In this document: piece by piece, positions 11,414 to 22,620 of the stretch
Layout: the number at the start of each line of letters is the position of its first letter
Position numbering within the stretch: position 1 is the first letter of the stretch
From: Calamus simplicifolius
Lineage: Eukaryota; Streptophyta; Magnoliopsida; Arecales; Arecaceae
Assembly (NCBI GenBank): GCA_900491605.1
Contig: UESW01005034.1
Coordinates: forward strand, 314,830 to 378,829
Direction of reading: 5' to 3'
DNA: 64,000 nucleotides
Made by a program: the position numbers and the translations under genes
The notes under the pieces: model-generated
What the model was told of the DNA's origin: nothing
What the model saw: only the letters and a program-made list of their open reading frames with translations
The model's database searches: none

Positions 11414-11645
11414 AGCTCCCCCTGCATTGAATAACTCCCCCTGAAATTAATTGATCATTTTTGATACAAATTAATTAGAATTTATAAATCTCAAAATTTT
11501 TCTCCCCTTGTTTAGATATGCCAATTGATTGAAATCTTATATTCCTTTAATCTGATATTCTTCCATTCTTATTTCCTTTAATCTTTTATTCTTCCATTCT
11601 TATTTCCTTTATGCATATACAATTTTCTCTCCCCCTTTTTTGTTA
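11414..11645 (-). repeat. Additional polypurine-tract-like copies
   Basis: Four further short runs, minus-strand sense CAGGGGGAG or AAAGGGGGAG (11414-11424, 11433-11442, 11501-11510, about 11630-11642), lie upstream of the main tract. Repeated polypurine tracts are described as a hallmark of Sireviruses. A small tandem duplication of about 33 bp also lies at about 11546-11611. Confidence 0.65.
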
Positions 11646-12277
11646 TCAGCAATAAGGTGAATTTAAAAGCAATAAAGAATATTATCAGAGCGGGGTTGTT
11701 GGTTCAATTAATCATAAAGATAGTAAACTCATTCATTGAATTCAATCAATCAATCATAGACAAATTTGAAATAAGAGTGTAATTGTATTCCAAAGAAAGA
11801 TTCATTACATGTGTTTAAAAAAAAAAAGACATATTCAAGTATGTAATTCCTAGATACATGCTAAGAAAGCAAGAAAGCAAGAAATCCTAAGATACAACCT
11901 AGGATAGGATATCAAAATCAAATATGCTTATACATAATTTTCTTTAAATGTCCAATCATTTCCATAATATCATCTTTTTGAGTCTTCTTAAAACTTTCAA
12001 GACAAGCTTCAATTTGAGAGACGGCAAGGTTGATATCTTTCTTTAATTGACTGGTAGCATGAAGATAAGTTCCAGAACCGTCTGCAATGCCTTCCATCCT
12101 TTCAAAAATCTTATGAAGATCAGTGCTAAAGGATTCTACGGAATTGCTAATGGAAAAAAAAAATCATGTCAAGCCTTGAATTGATCTCATCCTTCAACTG
12201 ATTGAATTCCTCTCTCAACTTACACATATTATTTGTCCTTTGACTATCATACTCTACCAGTAAAGCTCTGAGCTGAC

Positions 12278-13389
12278 CTATTTGCTCCTCAGAAAATCTT
12301 CCAGATGCCGATGCTGACTGATGTGGAGGGTAAAAGCTAGGTCCAGCCTCTGAGGGTCCAGCAGATGGTCCAGCAGAAGAAGGTCCAGAGATGGTTCAGG
12401 AATAGATGGATCAGGAATGTCCTCTCCTCTGACCTCCTCAATTCTAACCTCTTCAGCTCTGGCCTCATGTCCTCTCTTTATCCAATTTTCATTTTCTTTT
12501 CTGAAGCCCATCCGGTGAATTGTAGAGACACTATAGTAATCTGTATGCCTTAATTTTCTTAGTGGCTCATTATCCATTATAAGTACACCTTGGCTTCTGA
12601 ATACCAATGTCAAGACCATACCATATGGCAATGTAGATCTCTTCTTAGTTGCTGCTTCCGCCATATAGCCTATCATCATACCAGCAAGATTGATAGGTCT
12701 TCCAGTGAGAATACAGTCCATCAATAAGATGTCTCGCTCCGAGACATATTCAAACCTTCCGATTTTAGGAAATAAAATTCTTCCACAAATATTGTGAAGT
12801 AATCTGAGTTCCAAATTAAGTTGATTGGCCAAGATTTCTTCAAACTCAGAAACTTCTCTCCCTAACATCCTTGATAGGGCACCTCCTCTGTCTTTATGTT
12901 GATATTCAACTAAACCAATGGCAGACATCTCCAATAGATTTCCAAGGGTTTCAGTCGTGATGATTACTTTAGTTCCTCTTACAACACTCACTAAGCCTCC
13001 CTCTCCTCTACATAAATCATTATAAAATTCTCTCACTAGGGCATGGTATGTAGGGACATCCAAAGAACAGACCTTCTCCCATCCCATTTCTTTCAACAAA
13101 CGCCCGATAGCAAAGCCCTTCGAAGCAAAAAAGTCAAAATCTACTTTTCTTCCGGTAGTAATGGCCTTACCCGCTAATTGGTCAACTCGTGGAGAAGATG
13201 GTGAGGATGGAGAGTCATCCTGAGTGGCAGATGAAGAAGATGACGAAGGTTGCCTTCGATTTGAACGCGCTTCGTCGGAACAGTCGAACCACCAATAATA
13301 GCACGCCTTTTGGGAGCCATGAGATTCGATTGGAATGAGTAATCAAGGGATTTGAAGAGTTTGAAGGGGTTGGAATCAGTTTGGAACAA
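12278..13389 (-). pseudogene. Extra ORF downstream of pol (plant transposon protein-like domain), frameshifted
   Basis: Minus-strand coding region after pol, a position occupied by additional or envelope-like ORFs in Sireviruses. A likely start codon is at 13320 (MAPKRRA). A frame change near 13280 separates this N-terminus from a long second part, readable from about 13270 down to 12278. The second part has aromatic and hydrophobic spacing (HALVREFYNDL, LLHNICGRILFPK, DILLMDCILTGRP) resembling the putative plant transposon protein domain (Transposase_32 type) found in retroelement-encoded proteins. I see no convincing signal peptide or membrane anchor, so an envelope role is not supported. 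Function unknown. An open Pro/Leu-rich C-terminus follows. Family resemblance is from memory of motif pattern, hence moderate confidence. Confidence 0.6.
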
Positions 13390-13425
13390 TTTTAGAAAGG
13401 TTTGGAGACGATGGAATCCGAATAG

Positions 13426-13624
13426 GTGTCGACTCCGCCTTTATATTTTGACCTAGGTTCACTTAGAGTCGACTCCCAAAAATGAGGTGTCGGCTTCGAA
13501 CCAGAGAATCTGTCAGTGCCCGAATTAGAGTCGGCTCTACAGAAGCCAGAGTCAGCTCTAATTGCCCAGACAGAACATCAAAATATGAAGGTGTCGACTC
13601 AACAAACTGCAGGTGTCGACTTCA
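13426..13624 (-). promoter_or_regulatory. Second GAGTCGACTC motif cluster with TATA box before the extra ORF
   Basis: Seven copies of the motif seen in the LTRs (GTGTCGACTC, AGAGTCGACTC, AGAGTCGGCTCTA and variants) lie between the pol stop (13820) and the extra ORF. On the minus strand the box CAAAATATAAAGG (about 13438-13450) sits about 120 bases before the ATG at 13320. The same arrangement, cluster then TATA, occurs in the LTRs, so this may be an internal promoter. No experimental support. Confidence 0.45.
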
Positions 13625-13819
13625 CAACAGTTTCAGAGAAAAAATCAAATTTCAAGGATCTGAAACTGATCAAATTAATCATCAAACTCTAGATAAGTGT
13701 TCCTTAGCAATTGGGGAAACAATAATTCAAATTGCTAGATTAATTTCCTTATTGGTCATAGAGGATTTTAAGAAATTAATGAAGTCTAGATAGTTGTTGT
13801 CCTTAAGAGTTTCAGAAAA

Positions 13820-14851
13820 TCATTTTAAAGGATCACAAACTCCTAATTCTCCTCTAAGATAGCAGAATCTATCCTCACTCAAAGGTTTGGTAAAAATATC
13901 AGCTAATTGATCATTAGTATTAACATATTCAAGACAAACATCTTTGTTAGTTACATGTTCTCTAATAAAGTGATGTCTAATTTCAATGTGTTTAGTTCTT
14001 GAATGTTGAATTGGATTCTTAGTTAAATTAATAGCACTAGTATTATCACATTTAATAGGAATTTTATCAAGTGTGATACCATAATCTTCAAGTTGTCGCT
14101 TAATCCAAAGGATTTGAGCACAGCAACTTCCAACTGCAACATACTCTGCCTCAGCAGTGGATAATGCAACCGAATTTTGCTTCTTGCTAAACCAAGAGAT
14201 TAAGTTACTTCCTAAAAGTTGGCATGCCTCACTTGTACTCTTTCTTTCTAATTTACAACCAGCATAGTCAGAATCAGAATAAGCAATCAATTTTAAGGTT
14301 GAGTCTCTAGAATACCATAATCCTACATTTTTAGTTCCATTTAAGTATCTAAAGATTCTTTTAACAGCAAATAAATGTGATTCCTTAGGATTAGATTGAT
14401 ATCTTGCACATAAGCAAACAGAAAACATGATATCTGGCCTACTTGCAGTTAGGTAAAGAAGTGATCCGATCATACCTCTGTAATGCTTCTGATCTACTTT
14501 CTTACCTTCTTCATCCTTGTCCAGCTTGCATGAGGGACTCATTGGCGTACCAAGAGGTTTAGCAGATTCCATACCAAATTTCTTGAGTATTTCCTTTGTG
14601 TACTTTGTTTGGTTAATAAAAATTTCCGCTTTCTCTTGTTTGATTTGAAGTCCAAGGAATAAGTTTAGTTCTTCCATCATGCTCATCTCGAATTCTCTCT
14701 GCATTAGCTTAGCAAATTCTTGACAAAGGAGATTGTTAATAGCACCAAATATAATGTCATCAACGTAAATTTGAACAATTAATAAATCCTTTTCTTTTCT
14801 TTTCAAAAAATAAGGTTTTATCAATATTTCCTCTAGAAAGCTCATTTTCAA
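13820..14851 (-). pseudogene. Sirevirus pol: reverse transcriptase C-terminal half and RNase H
   Basis: The catalytic YVDD of reverse transcriptase occurs near residue 30 of this open segment, followed by the copia thumb region (FLGLQIKQ) and connection. The RNase H domain shows DSDYAG, SAEAEY-like STAEAEY and CDNTSAI, with the C-terminal LADIFTKPL motif usual in copia elements. It overlaps the upstream reverse transcriptase segment in another frame between 14760 and 14851, so a frameshift splits the polymerase domain just before YVDD. The stop at 13820 is the natural end of pol. Confidence 0.9.
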
Positions 14852-15924
14852 TTAAAAATTTACTTAATCTATCATACCAAGCTCTAGGTGCTTGCTTTAA
14901 ACCATAAAGTGCTTTGTGTAGTTTGAAGACGTGGTTTGGAAATTCATGATCTTCAAAACCAGGAGGTTGTTCAACATAAACTTCCTCATTTATAAAACCA
15001 TTTAGAAATGCACTTTTAACATCCATTTGAAATAAGTTGAAATTCATATGACATGCAAATGCAAGTAGTAGCCTAATAGCTTCTAATCTAGCAACAGGTG
15101 CAAAAGTTTCATCAAAATCTATACCTTCCTCTTGATTATATCCTTTTGCAACTAATCTAGCCTTATTTCTAATTACCAATCCATTTTCATCCAATTTATT
15201 TCTAAAAACCCATTTAAATCCTATTATAGGGTGGTTTTTAGGTCTATCAACTAGGGTCCAAACTTGGTTCCTAGTGAATTGGTTTAACTCTTCCTGCATT
15301 GCTAACATCCAATAACTATCTTTCTCAGCTTCCTCTATAGGTTTAGGTTCTATATGAGATACAAATGCAAGATGATTATTGATATATCTCATTGATGATC
15401 TAGTCCTTACACCTTGAGATGGATCACCTATAATTAGGTCCTTAGGATGACCATAAGCATATCTCCAATCTCTAGGTAGATCTTTATCATTATGAGCAAT
15501 ATCAATACCATCATCCTTAGGTGAGTCATCATCCTTAACTTCAGGTTCTTGATCTGAAGATACATTTAATTTTTCAATATCTCTTTCAATCAAAGATGTA
15601 TCTTCCTCATCATCAATTTTATCTGAACTTGATGCTAAAGACTCATCAAACACTATATGAATGGATTCTTCTACAACTAAGCTCTTCTTATTAAATACTC
15701 TATATGCCTTGCTAGATGTAGAATATCCTAGAAAAATACCTTCATCAGACTTTGCATCAAACTTCCCAAGATTATCCTTACCATTGTTATGAATAAAACA
15801 TTTACAACCAAATGCATGAAAATAACTTAAATTTGGTTTCCTATTGTGCCATAGTTCATAGGAAGTTTTCTTAAGGATAGGTCTAATCAGGGCTCTATTT
15901 AGGATGTAACATGCTGTGTTTATA
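14760..15924 (-). pseudogene. Sirevirus pol: integrase C-terminal region and N-terminal half of reverse transcriptase
   Basis: From 15924 the frame continues the integrase tail (ILNR, then the GYS-containing post-core segment), an acidic linker, and the RVT_2 reverse transcriptase start with GFKWVFRNK, ARLVAKGYNQ, FAPVARLEAIR, MDVKSAFLNG and ALYGLKQAPRAWY. All are standard copia RT landmarks. It is cut from the core integrase segment by one in-frame stop codon at about 15927, and from the YVDD segment by a frameshift near 14800. Confidence 0.88.
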
Positions 15925-15926
15925 GC

Positions 15927-16522
15927 TTACGCCCAAAAATATTTTGAAAGTTGGCTTTCACATAGCATGATACGGGCCATGTCTTCTAAGGTCCTATTTT
16001 TTCTTTCTACAACTCCATTTTGTTGAGGTGTTCTAGGTGCTGAAAAGTTATGATGTATGCCTTTTTCAAAACAGAATTTTTCAAATAAGTGATTTTCAAA
16101 TTCAGTTCCATGATCACTTCTAATAGACACTATGGTAGTATTTTTCTCATTAGTGACTTTCTTAACGAATTTCATGAATATTGAGAAAGTCTCATCTTTG
16201 TGAGCCAAAAATATTACCCAAGTGAATCTAGAGTAATCATCTACTATCACTAGACCATATTTTTTCCTCCTAGACTTGTGGTTCTAGTAGGTCCAAAAAG
16301 GTCCATGTGTAGTAGCTCTAGTGGCCTAGTAGTTGAAATAACATTCTTAGATTTGAAAGAAGTTCTTGTTTGTTTTCCAAATTGACATGCATCACATATT
16401 CGATTATTTTCAAAATTTAAGCTAGGAATACCTTTAACTAAATCCATTTTCAATAATTTAGAAATTAGGTGTGTGCTTGCATGACCTAATCTACGGTGCC
16501 ATAGCCAACCAATCTCATTCAT
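15927..16522 (-). pseudogene. Sirevirus pol: GAG-pre-integrase zinc finger and integrase core
   Basis: The right part (16250-16522) carries the HHCC zinc-binding region (WHRRLGHAS ... CDAC) and the first catalytic Asp in HMDLFGP. The left part (15927-16250) carries VDDYSRFTWV, the second Asp in SDHGTEF and the catalytic Glu in QNGVVERKNRTL. The two parts are in different frames, joined at about 16250, and a stop codon ends the left part at 15927. All three catalytic residues are still present. Integration of cDNA into nuclear DNA is the family role. Confidence 0.9.
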
Positions 16523-16543
16523 CTTAGCATTATTAGCAACTAA

Positions 16544-16951
16544 TCAATGATTATTTGGAGATAAATTACTCAAATCAATTAAGTACACATTGCCATAACG
16601 TTTACCAACAAGAATAATACTGTTGTCAATGGGATTAGTAACAGTGCAAACAGAAGCTTTAAAGGAAACCTTGAAACCTTTATCACACAGTTGGCTAATA
16701 CTTATCAGATTATGTTTAAGTCCATCGACATATAAAACATTATCAATATGAGTAGATGGAGTAATTTGAATCTTACCAATACCCATGATATGGCCTTGAC
16801 CATTATCACCAAAAGTAACTACTCCACCTCTTTTTGATTCAAGGGTGATGAATTGATCTTTGTCACCCGTCATGTGTCTTGAGCAACCACTATCCAGGTA
16901 CCATTTTCTTTTCAGTCTGATGGCTGCAAGACACTCCTGCAAAATATTCAT
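16544..16951 (-). pseudogene. Sirevirus pol: aspartic protease segment
   Basis: Contains WYLDSGCSRHMTG, the protease active-site motif (D-S-G) of copia elements, followed by VTFGDNGQGHIMGIGKI and VLYVDGLKHNLISISQLCD, the conserved region linking protease to integrase. It overlaps the upstream gag segment by a few bases in a different frame, and stops at 16544 just before the pre-integrase segment. Confidence 0.88.
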
Positions 16952-18519
16952 GTCTTAATTTTAGGTACCCAAGCCTTCTTGGGTCCTTCATGGTTAGATG
17001 CATTAAATATTGTTCCTTTGGGAACCCAAATCATCTTTCTTTTATTATGTGGAGATTTACACATATATGATTTATGTCCTTTGTTTTCACATTTAAAACA
17101 AGTAATATTTGATGATTTTTCAGCATGTATAAAAATATTCTTCAAGGATTTTTGCTTTTTAAGCAGATTATATCCTAATCCAGCTTTATCAAAAACAACT
17201 TTTTGATTATCCAGAATCATATTAAGTTTGATAGAGCTTTGAATTTATTAACTATAGGCTTAAGTCTATCAACTTCATTTTTCAAACTTTCTTTTTCTTT
17301 TATCAAAAGTTCTTTATCTACAACATGCTTTTCATTTTCTAAGGATAGTTTTTGCATTTGAGTTTTCAAATCTTTGTTCTTTGAACTTAGGTTCGCAAAA
17401 TCATCCATTAATTCATAAAAAGCACTATGCAATTCATCGAAAGTGAAGTCATCAAGAAAACTCAGACTTACCTCATCATTGTCCGCCATGAAGCATAGAT
17501 TGGTCATTTCACTCTTTTCTTCTTCTTCGGAACTTGAGCTTTCCGAATCGCTCCATGTGGCCATCATTGCCTTCTTTTTGAACTTTGGATGCCTTTCTTT
17601 AGTTGAGGGCATTCAGATTTAAAATGACCCGCCTTTTTACATTCAAAGCAAATAACTTCTTTTTCTTTGCCCTTGTCCTCATCTTTTCTTGCAAAGGGCT
17701 TTTCTTTTCAAACTTCTTCTTCTTCATGAATCTTTTAAATTTCCTTGTGATGAGTGCCATGTCCTCATCATCACTTTCATCTTCAGATTCATAAGGCTCT
17801 TCCATATATTCAGAAATCTTAAGAGCCATAGTCCTCTTTTTTTTTGACTCATCATCATCAACATGTTGCTTAATTTGAAGCTCATGAGTCATCAAGGATC
17901 CCAATAATTCTTCTAGGGATAAGGTGCTTAGATCCTTTGCCTCTTGTATAGCAGTCACTTTAGCTTCCCAAGTCCTAGGCAAGGAACGCAAAACCTTTCT
18001 CACAAGATCAGAATTATCATAAGATTTACCAAGACTTTTTAAACCATTAACTATATCAGTAAATCTTGTAAAATATCAGCAATAGATTCACATGCATCCA
18101 TTTTAAACAATTCATACTTATGAACTAGCATGTTAATCTTGGATTCCTTGACTTGATTTGTTCCCTCATGGGTAACCTCAAGTCTATCCCAGATTTTCTT
18201 AGCAGAGATGCATATAGATATGCGATTGAATTCATTTGCATCTAATGAGCAGTATAAAACATTCATTGCTTTGGCATTAAGTTGTGTAATTTTTTATCAT
18301 GTTCATCCCATTCCGTTTCTGGTTTAGGAATCTCATGCCATTAACTCTAGAAGTGGGTGTGTGTGGTCCATTGACTATAATACTCCATAGATCATAGTCA
18401 AGTGCTTGAATGAAAATTTTCATTCTAGCCTTCCAATAACCATAATTTGAACCATTAAATAAGGGTGGTCTATTAGTAGATTGGCCTTCGGAAAAAGATG
18501 AACCAGCTTGAGTTGCCAT
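16948..18519 (-). pseudogene. Sirevirus gag, broken into several frames
   Basis: The likely start (18519) gives MATQAGSSFSEGQ then LFNGSNYGYWKARMKIFI, the usual copia Gag N-terminus (DUF4219/UBN2-like). Successive segments at 18277-18519, 18051-18266, 17599-18003, 17217-17612 and 16948-17220 are in shifting frames or separated by stops. A CX2CX4HX4C zinc knuckle (CFKCENKGHKSYMC) lies in the last segment. A second knuckle-like Cys/His region is visible out of frame near 17600-17660. An acidic, coiled-coil-like Lys/Glu-rich stretch lies between them. Gag would form the particle and bind RNA; this copy cannot as it stands. Confidence 0.85.
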
Positions 18520-18565
18520 GTGGATCTTTGACTCTTGATCGTTAGATCAAATCAAATGAGCACTA

Positions 18566-18577
18566 GCTCTGATACCA
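18566..18577 (-). other. Primer binding site, initiator tRNA-Met
   Basis: On the minus strand TGGTATCAGAGC lies two bases from the 5' LTR. It is the standard complement of the 3' end of initiator tRNA-Met, which primes minus-strand DNA synthesis. Confidence 0.92.
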
Positions 18578-19378
18578 ATTGTTGGTCCAGATAGCAACCC
18601 AAGAGGGGGGGGTGAATTGGGTTTTTAAAAATTTAAACTCTTTTGAAAGATAACCCCCAGCAGAAATAAAAACTTAGATTCACACAAATTAAAACTGAAC
18701 AAGCACAAATAGAGAGTTAAAGATAAAGAGACAATCACGGCAAACACAGGAGATTTTATAGTGGTTCGGTGTACCTACACCTACATCCACTCCCAAGTAC
18801 CTCTTGGGTCCACACTATAATCAAACTGATTACAGCAGAGTTGTTTTGCAAGCTCACAACTCGAACTTGTTGTTTTCCGGGTGCACAACGAACCCAGCTG
18901 GTTTTCAAGGCTCACCAGCACAAAACCTATCACCACAATCTAATGCTTGCACAAGGCTAACAGCCTCAACTGAATCAATCATCAGATTGACCCAGCAAAC
19001 AATATTTGTTTTTACAAGATAAATAGCTCCTTCAATGAGCAAATATACAATAATGAAACAATAATAAGAGGATAGAAATCAAAGCCTGATTCGCAGATCT
19101 TGGTGGCTTCTTCCTTCTCTTCCTTTGAATGGATCTTCCTTCAAGATGCTCTTGAGACTCAGAAGATCAGAAAACTAGGGCTTCTTTCTTCTCTTGAGAT
19201 TTCTTCGAAATAGAACAGCAAAAGCTTAGAATCTCTCTCTTCTTTTGGGGAATCAGTATGATTTTTCCTTACAAGTTTTCCCTCTTTTCTCTATTGATTT
19301 TCTAATGGATTTCACAGATTTCCCTCTATTCTTTTCTTTTTGTCTCTCTTGTCTCTTCTGATTCGGATGCAGCAAACC

Positions 19379-19392
19379 CTCTTCTTATAGAT
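19379..19392 (-). promoter_or_regulatory. TATA-like box in the 5' LTR
   Basis: CTATAAGAAG on the minus strand, about 110 bases downstream of the motif cluster at 19500-19812. Best candidate for the element's genomic RNA promoter. Confidence 0.5.
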
Positions 19393-19499
19393 CCCGATTA
19401 ATCCATAAATAGTTTGAAACTATCCGTTAGAAACTAGTGTAAGAAGGATTAGATCCATAAATAACAATAGCCGTTGGGATTAAAATAGATAAAGATAAA

Positions 19500-19812
19500 G
19501 TTTAGAGTCGTTCTGACAGTTCTGGAGCCGTGTCTGACATTCTAGAGTCGGCTCTAACTTTTCTGGAGTCGGCTCTAACTCGAAATTCTTTAATCCGCTT
19601 GATCTGGAGTTGTCTCTAACTTTTCTGGGGTCGACACAAAATTCTTCTGGAGTCGACTCTAACAGTCCGGGAGTCGACTCTAAGTCGTGGCCTGAAAAAC
19701 CATCGTTCTGTCTTTTCTGTTGGAGTCGGCTCTAACAGTCCTGGAGTTGACTCTAAGTCTGTGCCGTTTTTCGGAGTTGACTCTGCGATTCCATGTGTCG
19801 ACTCTAATGTCT
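19500..19812. repeat. Cluster of GGAGTCGACTCTAA-like motifs (5' LTR copy)
   Basis: Same motif cluster as in the 3' LTR. Several copies differ from the 3' LTR by single C-to-T type changes (for example GAGTTGACTC), which fits methylation-driven decay of CpG sites. Confidence 0.8.
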
Positions 19813-19978
19813 GCAATCTTACCTTAACATTAGATTCGAACCAGAACTTGATTTGACTCTTGATTTTGATTATCAAATCGACTTATAAGCTGAAAAACTT
19901 AATCAAAATCATTAGTAACTTCAAATGTTATACTCAAATAGTTTTTGTTAATCGTCAAAATCCTCAATTGGGTCAACA

Positions 19979-22620
19979 CCATTCATCAAAACTCATGATA
20001 AATTCTTTTGCTCGAACTCATGCTTTAAAATAAAAATTCATGCTGAATACTCATGCTTTAAACACATGCTCAGAACTCATGCTTTAAAAATATGCTAAAT
20101 ACCCATGCTTTAAACACATGCTCAATTCATGCTTTAAAAACTCAGGCTTAGGCTCATATTTGATTTTATACCATGCGTATATATGTATATATATGTATAC
20201 ACATGCCCATGCATGCCTCTCATTTCATATCATCTTTGAACCTCCTGTTATACTTTAACTCAAACTATAATTTCATACTTTGCTTTCCACAAACTATAAA
20301 CATTTTTTTTCGGGAACTTATGCTTTAATTCATGCTTTAAATTTCATACTATGTTTCGCATATAATATGCTACAAGCTTTCTTTAAATCACACCTTAAGC
20401 TTATACCATGCTTTATATGTAATATGCCTATAGGCTTTCTTTAATTTTCAGTCTTGCACTTAGGCTTTCTTTCAATCATGCCTTATACTCAGACTTTTAA
20501 ATTCATACTTAATTCATACCTGACAACTCATGCCGTAAACTCATGCATATAACCTCATGCTTTCAGATTCATGCTTTATTCTCAATAGGCTAAAACCATT
20601 TTGCTTTCCTAGGATTCATACTTTAACTCATATCATGCTTTACATATATCATGAACTCATGCTTTCTTTAAATACTGGCATAACTCATGCTCTTCTTGTC
20701 TTTCTCACAACTTATATTCTTTTTATGAAATCCATAATTCATTCCTCAGACTTGTACCCTTACTTCAAATTCAGGATCTTTTTCTCAGTTTCATACTCTT
20801 TTCTCAACTCATGCTTTTCTCTCAATCTCATGTTCTTTTATGAAACTTATGGTCTCCTTAGACCTATACTCTTTTCATGAACTCTATGTTCATTTTATCC
20901 TCATATTCTTTCCTCAATTAACTATACATATTCTTTAATGAAACTCATATTCTTTCCTCTATTTCATGCTTCTTTATAAGACTCATATTCTTTTCTCATA
21001 CTCTTGTCTTTTTCCTCTTATTCATGCTCTTTTATAAAACATAAATTCTTTCCCCAACTTTATGTTTATTATGATACTCACATTCTTCCTTCTATTCGAC
21101 ACTCTTGTGATGAAACTCATATATTCTTTTTCTTAATGTCATACTCTTTTTTATCAATTTAGACTCTTTTCTCGGAATAGATGCCCTCTCCTCATACTCA
21201 GGTTCTTTTATAACACTTATATTCTTTCCCCAAGTTTATATCTATTCGATCTTTTAGAAAGCTTACATTCTTCCTAAGTTTTATATCCCTTTTTGACACT
21301 CAGGTTCTTTCTAAACTCAGGTTGTTCAGACAATTTCATTTAAGGCATGCTAAACATTTATTCCTTTCTTTTAAACTCATGCTTTATGAAAATACATATA
21401 AATTTAATTCTCATTCTTCATATTTTAAAACCCTCTTTTTGCAATACCATGCTTAACATAGCACCATTTAGATCTATAACAAAATATCCATATAATATCT
21501 CAAAATAAATTACATAGCCTGATGAGGAACCCACTCACCTTAGCTAATAGGACTCTTGACTGGGATCAACTCCTGTGTTCCGTTTCTCTAGAACACCCTT
21601 TTTGGACCTATGCCATCACATAAGACACATATACCATTAAGATATCATGCATGTAGTGGTTCTCTGAAATAGTACTTGCATGCATGCTCAATCCTCAAGC
21701 ATTACATAATTTTCTTTCATCCTTTCATCCATTTAGGGTATCTATTTGATATCATCTCTTTCATATCAATCCATGCAAATTAAATGCTATACTAGGCTTA
21801 GAAAAACTAGAGTTTTCCTTAGAAGCTGGCTAGATCTCCAAGCTCTTCCCTTTCCCTTCTTTGCTTCTTCTTCTTCTCTTTCTCTCCTTCCTTTTCTTTC
21901 TTTTTTTTTTTTTTCTTTTTTCTTCCTCACTGCTGAATCCCTCACTTGTGCCTTTGTCTTTTCTTTCTCTTTTTTCTTTTCTTATAAAGCCTTAGAACTT
22001 AACAAAATAAGGTAGTTAGACGCCTAAGACCCACTATTAGGCATCCAACTTTTCTTGTTGAGCATCTAATGCCCACCATTGAGCGCCTAACCCCTATTTC
22101 CTCCATTTTCTTAGGCAAATCCGAGAGAAAACATAAACTAGACGGCCAACCAGTTCCCTCCTTCCAAATTAAGTTTGGCGCCTAATTGGGCATTCAATCT
22201 CCCTTGAATCTAAATTTTTTTAAAAAAATTTATGGCTCTCAAGCCTTCCAATAATCCAAAAAAAATTGCAAGGCCCTCATACATACAAAAATTCCATCAT
22301 CCCAGGGAGAAACAAAGAACAACAAACATGTGAATCATTCCCCAAAAACCCAAGCACTCAGGGGATTCATACAAAAATTTCATTCCAACTCATTTACACC
22401 TCATAATTTTTCCTTTTAACATTATTCAAGTGGGTAACATGACCAACAACTCATAAAATCTTAATACAACATAGATATCATTTACATTAAAATATATTTC
22501 TCAATAATTTACAAGGAATAGAATATTCTGATTGTTACATTATTACAAATGATTTCATAGCAGACCTAATCAATGGTCCCGTGAACTAGAAAATATTACA
22601 ATGCAAGCTCCTTTGGAATT
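19979..22620. repeat. Older unclassified repeat, right part
   Basis: Continues the sequence interrupted at 9800. From 20000 to 21450 it is built of variants of ACTCATGCTTTAAA and CTCATATTCTTTTCTC, a degenerate tandem pattern with no coding content. At 21526-21610 a more complex stretch (ACCCACTCACCTTAGC) follows, then C/T-rich sequence and a GCGCCTAAC motif repeated between 22019 and 22200. Right border near 22.6 kb is uncertain. Confidence 0.5.

Larger units (their letters stand above)
9801..19978 (-). mobile_element. Complete but degenerate Ty1/copia retrotransposon, Sirevirus-like
   Basis: A 10.2-kb element with two near-identical 1.4-kb direct repeats starting TGTTGG and ending CAACA (as read on the plus strand), flanked by the 5-bp duplication CCATT (9796-9800 and 19979-19983). 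Transcription runs on the minus strand: the 5' LTR is on the right. The primer binding site is complementary to initiator tRNA-Met and the main polypurine tract abuts the left LTR. Internal order on the minus strand is gag, protease, integrase, reverse transcriptase, RNase H, then an extra ORF. That order is copia; extra ORF plus repeated polypurine tracts are Sirevirus traits. Several frameshifts and stop codons make it non-autonomous. LTR similarity (about 97% by eye) implies a fairly recent insertion. Confidence 0.93.
18580..19978 (-). repeat. 5' LTR of the Sirevirus-like element
   Basis: 1399 bp, nearly identical to 9801-11202. It contains the functional promoter position of the element. 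Confidence 0.95.

Noticed and set aside
12278..13389. Envelope protein of a retrovirus-like element
   Set aside because: No signal peptide, membrane anchor or cleavage site is visible.
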